From WHTX01 sp038255145 (GTDB lineage Bacteria > Actinomycetota > Acidimicrobiia > Acidimicrobiales > CAIXPF01): a DNA stretch of 64,000 nucleotides. Positions 60,274 through 64,000 of this stretch are shown one piece after another. Location of the stretch: contig JBBSLP010000018.1 in NCBI GenBank assembly GCA_038255145.1, positions 1 through 64,000 on the forward strand, read 5' to 3'. The position numbers and the translations under genes are program-made. How positions within the stretch are numbered: the stretch's first letter is position 1; every line of letters begins with the position of its first letter. Under the pieces are notes generated by a model. It had not been told where the DNA came from. It was given only the letters and a program-made list of their open reading frames with translations, and ran no database searches.

Positions 60274-61458
60274 CTAGTTGACGAACATCTCGAACAGGCC
60301 TTCACCGGGGTTGCAGGCCCCGTTGATCACGTAGCGGCCGGGCACGGGGGCCACCATCACCAGGTGACCCGAGGTGCCCCGGGGGGTGGGCAGGGCGGCC
60401 ACCTGGCCCAGGCCGCCGGTGGGGGAGGGGCCCTCGATGCACAGCGTGCCCTGGCCGACCTCGGGGTCGGTGGGGGCGAACCAGATGTCGAGGGTCTGAC
60501 CGGCCACGAGGTCGATGCGCCAGTAGCGCTCGAGGGCGCCGCCGTTCTGCGTGCCGGCCCGGGGGACGAGTCGCCCGGCGGCCACGAAGCTCGTCGAACC
60601 GGGCACCCGCCCGGGACGAGGCGTGTAGTAGGGCTGGAAGGCCGCGGTGGGGGCACCAGGCCGACATCCCGTGTCCAGGGTGTAGTGGCCCTGGCTGGGC
60701 ACGGCGTAGCGCAGGATGCCGCTGGCACCCGAGGGCACCGTCACCGTGGCCACCTCGTTGCCGCCCGGACCCAGCAGGCAGGCCACCAGGGACGTGGACG
60801 GCTTGTCGTAGCCCAGGTTGTCGACCTTGAAGGCCACGTTGTCACCGGCGGCCAGGTCGATGCGCCACCGGGTCAGCCTGGTGGCGGGCTCGCTCAGGTA
60901 GCGCACGTCGCGGCTGTCGGGCGAGGTGCCCGTGATGTGGGCCACCGCACCGGGCCCCTGGCCCGGGTGCTCGATGGCGGACACCGTGCTCGGGGTGATG
61001 GTGGGGTCGAGGGAGAAGGGCACGCTGCCCGTCGCCCCCGGGGCGTCGACGACGAGCTGGAAGCGGGACGACGTCGTGGCCACCTGGTTCAGCGGCGCCG
61101 ATGCCCCGCTGGCCACGGTGATGGTGCCCACCACCACGTTGGTCAGGGCGCCCGAACCCTCGGCGAAGCCCCAGCGCATGAAGCGCAGTCGCAACGCCGG
61201 GCCACCGGCCGCTCCGGTGTTGGCCGCCCAGATGACGGCCAGGTCGTTCACCGCCAGGTCGACGTCGAAGGCCCGCGACGTGCCCGGGGCGATGACCCCG
61301 GACGCCCGCTGCAGGGCTTCGGAGGCCGCGCTGGGCGCCACCGTGTCCGCCGGCGTGGCCGGGTCCGGTGACGTGACCGTCTGGGCGCCGGCAGCCGAGG
61401 TGACGGCACCGATGGCCAGACATCCGACCATCGCGCTTGTGAAGAAGTGCTTTCGCAT
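60274..61458 (-). CDS. Secreted protein of unknown function
   Basis: The 394-residue product has a clean signal peptide (RKHFFTSAMVGCLAIGAVTS, AAGAQ). A Ser/Thr/Ala-rich segment and three or four beta-rich repeats of about 100 residues follow. Each repeat includes a (W)RIDLxAGxxxxxxxxN/D-type strand (RWRIDLAAGDNVAFKVDN, YWRIDLVAGQTLDIWFAP, AFDVDLAVNDLAVIWAAN). The similar strands suggest an internal repeat of pre-peptidase-C-terminal or jelly-roll type. Cysteines near the end (DTGCRPG, NGACNPGEG) may pair. No catalytic motif is visible. I take ATG 61458 because the signal peptide starts there. Confidence 0.7.
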   Translation of the reverse strand: MRKHFFTSAMVGCLAIGAVTSAAGAQTVTSPDPATPADTVAPSAASEALQRASGVIAPGTSRAFDVDLAVNDLAVIWAANTGAAGGPALRLRFMRWGFAEGSGALTNVVVGTITVASGASAPLNQVATTSSRFQLVVDAPGATGSVPFSLDPTITPSTVSAIEHPGQGPGAVAHITGTSPDSRDVRYLSEPATRLTRWRIDLAAGDNVAFKVDNLGYDKPSTSLVACLLGPGGNEVATVTVPSGASGILRYAVPSQGHYTLDTGCRPGAPTAAFQPYYTPRPGRVPGSTSFVAAGRLVPRAGTQNGGALERYWRIDLVAGQTLDIWFAPTDPEVGQGTLCIEGPSPTGGLGQVAALPTPRGTSGHLVMVAPVPGRYVINGACNPGEGLFEMFVN

Positions 61459-61608
61459 GTGTCCCGCCCGCATGAACCCAGTCTGCCCGTCTGTCGACCG
61501 TTGCGCTCGACATCGGGGCGGACTCGCCGCCTGCACCCGCTAGAACTTTCCCCAATCGGGGGGACGGCCCTTGACGCGCCGTCGGACGACGCCACCACAG
61601 CTCCGCCT

Positions 61609-63384
61609 TCAGGCGATGACGATGACGACGTCGCCGGCGCCCACCGTCTGGCCGGTGGTGACCTTGATCTCGGTCACCTTGCCCGCCTTCTCGGCGTTGA
61701 TCTGGTTCTCCATCTTCATGGCCTCGAGCACGCACACGGCCTGGCCCTCGGTGACCTCGTCGCCCACGGCCACCAGCACCTTGACGATGGTGCCCTGCAT
61801 GGGCACCGTGACGCTACCGGAGCCGCCACCGGCCGCCGCGCCGCCGCCGCCAGCCGCCCGCCGGGGCCGGGCCGCCTTGGCCCCGCCGGCCGCGGGTGCG
61901 GCCACGGCCTGGCCTTCGGGCACCCACATCTTGACGGCGAACTTCTTGCCGTTGACCTCGACGTCGATGTCGCGCTGCACCCGGGGACCGTCCTCGCCCT
62001 CGACGGGGGCGGGGGGCGTGCCCTTGTCGGCCTTGACGCCCTTGAGGTCGAGGACCTCCTCGACCCACTTGGTGGAGTGCTCGAGGGCGGCGAAGTCGGG
62101 GTGGGACAGGATGGCCACGTCGGCCACGATGGTGGTGGCCACGCCGTGCACGGTCATCTCGTTGAGGGCCCGCAGGGTGCGGGCGATGGCCGTGGGCCGG
62201 TCCTTGGCCCACACCACCAGCTTGCCGATCAGGTTGTCGTAGAACTGGCTGATCTGGTCGCCGGCCTCGTAGCCGCCGTCCCAGCGCACGCCCGGGCCCT
62301 GGGCCAGCACCAGCTTGGTGATGGGCCCGGGCGAGGGCAGGAAGCGCCCGCCGGCCGGGTCTTCGGCGTTGATGCGCACCTCGATGGCGTGGCCGTCGAT
62401 GCGGACCTCGTCCTGGGTGAGGGGCAGGGGCTCGCCCGAGGCCACCCGCAGCTGCAGCTCGACCAGGTCGAGCCCGGTGACGAGCTCGGTGGCGGGGTGC
62501 TCGACCTGGAGGCGGGTGTTCATCTCCAGGTAGTGGAAGCCACCGTCCTCGTAGAGGAACTCGACGGTGCCGGCGTTGACGTAGTCACAGCCCCGGGCCA
62601 CGGCCACGGCGGCTTCGCCCATGGCCTTGAGGATCTCGTCGGGGATGCCGGCGGCGGGGGCCTCTTCGATCAGCTTCTGGTGGCGACGCTGGGCCGAGCA
62701 GTCCCGGGTGGCCAGGTAGAGGCAGTTGCCGTGCTGGTCGGCCATCACCTGCACCTCGATGTGGCGAGGCTTGGTGAGGTAGCGCTCCATGTAGATCTCG
62801 TCGCGCCCGAAGTAGGCCTTGGCCTCGCGCTGGGCCGAGTCGATGGCGGCCTGGGCCGACGCCTCGTCGGCCACCACCTTCATGCCCCGCCCGCCACCGC
62901 CGTAGGCGGCCTTGATGGCGATGGGGTAGCCGTACTCACGGCCGAAGGCGTGGACCTGGGCCACGTCGGTGATCAGGTCGGTGGTCCCGGGGACGCCGTG
63001 GACCCCCACCTTCTCCGCCGCCAGGCGGGCGGAGATCTTGTCGCCCATGACTTCGATGGCCGCAGGGGGCGGACCGATGAAGGTCACGCCCTTGGCCTCG
63101 ATGGCCCGGGCGAAGTCGGCGTTCTCGGAGAAGAACCCGTAGCCGGGGTGCACCGCCTCGGCACCGGAGCGCTCGATGGCGTCGAGGATGGCCTCGGTGT
63201 TGAGGTAGCTCTCGGCCGCCGTCTTGCCGCCCAACGCGTACGCTTCGTCGGCCAGTCGGACGTGGAGAGCGTCGCGGTCCAGCTCGGAGTAGACCGCCAC
63301 GGTGCGGACGCCCAACTCCTGGCAGGCGCGGATGACCCGCACGGCGATCTCACCACGGTTTGCGATCAACACCTTGGAGAACAC
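61609..63384 (-). CDS. Acetyl/propionyl-CoA carboxylase alpha subunit (biotin carboxylase + BCCP)
   Basis: This 591-residue subunit carries out ATP-dependent carboxylation of biotin for fatty-acid, polyketide or propionate metabolism. The biotin carboxylase part spans residues 1-450: VLIANRGEIAVRVIRACQEL, IKAAYGGGGRGMKVV, YLATRDCSAQRRHQKLIEEA and TVEFLYEDGGFHYLEMNTRL. A linker and an Ala/Gly-rich hinge lead to the biotinyl domain with the target Lys in CVLEAMKMENQINAEKAG (near 559). It matches AccA-type subunits of actinobacteria. The carboxyltransferase is not in the window. The GTG start is preceded by a TATCAT box that overlaps the birA start. Confidence 0.95.
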   Translation of the reverse strand: MFSKVLIANRGEIAVRVIRACQELGVRTVAVYSELDRDALHVRLADEAYALGGKTAAESYLNTEAILDAIERSGAEAVHPGYGFFSENADFARAIEAKGVTFIGPPPAAIEVMGDKISARLAAEKVGVHGVPGTTDLITDVAQVHAFGREYGYPIAIKAAYGGGGRGMKVVADEASAQAAIDSAQREAKAYFGRDEIYMERYLTKPRHIEVQVMADQHGNCLYLATRDCSAQRRHQKLIEEAPAAGIPDEILKAMGEAAVAVARGCDYVNAGTVEFLYEDGGFHYLEMNTRLQVEHPATELVTGLDLVELQLRVASGEPLPLTQDEVRIDGHAIEVRINAEDPAGGRFLPSPGPITKLVLAQGPGVRWDGGYEAGDQISQFYDNLIGKLVVWAKDRPTAIARTLRALNEMTVHGVATTIVADVAILSHPDFAALEHSTKWVEEVLDLKGVKADKGTPPAPVEGEDGPRVQRDIDVEVNGKKFAVKMWVPEGQAVAAPAAGGAKAARPRRAAGGGGAAAGGGSGSVTVPMQGTIVKVLVAVGDEVTEGQAVCVLEAMKMENQINAEKAGKVTEIKVTTGQTVGAGDVVIVIA

Positions 63385-63395
63385 ACCGCATGATA
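63385..63395 (-). promoter_or_regulatory. -10 box for carboxylase alpha gene, overlapping birA start
   Basis: TATCAT on the minus strand (63390-63395) ends 5 bases before the GTG at 63384. Its first bases are also the ATG of the divergent birA gene. Confidence 0.45.
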
Positions 63396-64000
63396 AGCCG
63401 CACGCTGGGGGACGACGCCAGATCAGTTCTCTCTGGAACCCGCTTCCATAGCGTGGAATGGGGGGCCGAGACGGGCTCCACCAACGCAGATCTGCTGGCC
63501 GCGGCAGCTGCCGCGCCGGAGGGCGAGCCTGTAGACGGCCTGGTGCGGGTGACCGACCACCAGAGCGCGGGGCGGGGTCGACGGGGTCGCACCTGGGTGA
63601 CCGAACCCGAAGCCGCCCTCATGGTGTCGGTGCTGGTCCGCCCCGGTCCCCTGGGCTTGCAACCCAGCCAGTTGGGCCGGCTGACCATGGCCTTCGGCGT
63701 GGCTGCCGCCGACGCCTGCCGTCGCGACTTCGGTGCCGACGTCGGCCTCAAGTGGCCCAACGACGTGGTGTCGCGGGGCGACGACCGCAAGGTGGCGGGG
63801 ATCCTGGCCGAGTCGTCGAGCAGTTCGGGCCGCCTCGACGTGGTCGTCATCGGCATGGGCCTCAACACCGGTGGCCCCCTGCCCGCCGAGGTGGCCGACC
63901 GGGCCGTGACCCTGGCCGACCTGTGCGGACGCCCCGTGGACCGCGAGGCCCTGCTCGTCGGCGTGTTGCGCCGCTTCGACGAGCTCCTCGACGTGGTGAC
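63390..64000 (+). CDS. birA: Biotin protein ligase (runs off right edge)
   Basis: At least 203 codons are present and the gene continues beyond the window. The ligase makes biotinyl-AMP and transfers biotin to BCCP lysines, such as that of the neighbouring carboxylase. Conserved pieces are WGAETGSTNADLLAAAAAAP (GSTN), VTDHQSAGRGRRGRTWVTEP (biotin-binding GRGRRGRxW), LKWPNDVV (KWPND) and KVAGILAESS with GMGLNTGG. No DNA-binding domain precedes it, so it is a class I, non-repressor type. ATG 63390 has GGAG 10 bases upstream, but a later start (around 63450) is possible. Confidence 0.93.
   Translation, partial: MISRTLGDDARSVLSGTRFHSVEWGAETGSTNADLLAAAAAAPEGEPVDGLVRVTDHQSAGRGRRGRTWVTEPEAALMVSVLVRPGPLGLQPSQLGRLTMAFGVAAADACRRDFGADVGLKWPNDVVSRGDDRKVAGILAESSSSSGRLDVVVIGMGLNTGGPLPAEVADRAVTLADLCGRPVDREALLVGVLRRFDELLDVV

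Overview
The window is high-GC DNA from an actinobacterium, most likely of the class Acidimicrobiia (Iamia/Ilumatobacter-like). This is inferred from gene content and protein style: a Ku plus stand-alone LigD-type polymerase pair, DUF222-HNH proteins, a mycobacterial-LpdA-like reductase, an Ltp/DUF35 gene pair, and many genes that appear to be read from leaderless transcripts. No rRNA, tRNA or CRISPR array was found.

Left part (1-9.3 kb): a scrapyard of mobile DNA. A cytochrome P450 start runs off the left edge. It is followed by an alcohol dehydrogenase fragment, pieces of IS3, IS110 and IS1380 transposases (the IS1380 pieces in opposite orientations), a frameshifted MobF-type relaxase with a 4 x 12 bp repeat, a repeatedly frameshifted hypothetical gene, IS21-like end repeats, and a large serine recombinase killed by one nonsense codon and one frameshift. 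Chromosomal sequence seems to resume inside a 5'-truncated hydantoinase B gene near 5.96 kb. An intact GH15 glucoamylase/trehalase gene and a decayed MFS transporter follow.

Centre (9.3-44.8 kb): ordinary chromosomal genes. They include a VapBC toxin-antitoxin pair, a peroxiredoxin, short-chain dehydrogenases and a lipase-like hydrolase. A lipoate/2-oxoacid dehydrogenase cluster holds E3, E2 and a single-polypeptide LipB-LipA fusion. Next come a secreted esterase, a chagasin-like inhibitor, an M24 peptidase, non-homologous end-joining genes (ku, ligD-type polymerase), a methyltransferase, an Ltp/DUF35/SDR lipid-metabolism set, a DUF222-HNH gene and a secreted amidase with VCBS repeats. B12-linked genes (metH divergent from a cobalamin adenosyltransferase), leucyl aminopeptidase, a Vps62-like membrane protein, a sirtuin and a rhodanese-MoeB fusion complete this part.

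Right part (44.9-56.2 kb): a cell-surface polysaccharide locus. The dTDP-L-rhamnose genes (rfbA, rfbC, rfbB, rfbD) are followed, after an opposing secreted subtilase, by an ABC polysaccharide exporter (permease and Wzt-like ATPase with a C-terminal glycan-binding domain) and two glycosyltransferases. Each glycosyltransferase carries an extra inserted domain. Together these would make activated rhamnose, build a glycan on a lipid carrier in the cytosol and export it.

Far right (56.2-64 kb): a zinc-ribbon methyltransferase, an LpdA-like flavoprotein, an OsmC protein, several small proteins, a secreted protein of unknown function, and a biotin-dependent acyl-CoA carboxylase alpha subunit. The carboxylase is divergent from its likely activator, biotin protein ligase, which runs off the right edge.

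Two window-wide patterns stand out. At least 16 genes have a TANNNT box 5-10 bases upstream of the start codon, as expected for leaderless mRNA. Seven plus-strand genes end in short tandem duplications that usually copy the stop codon.
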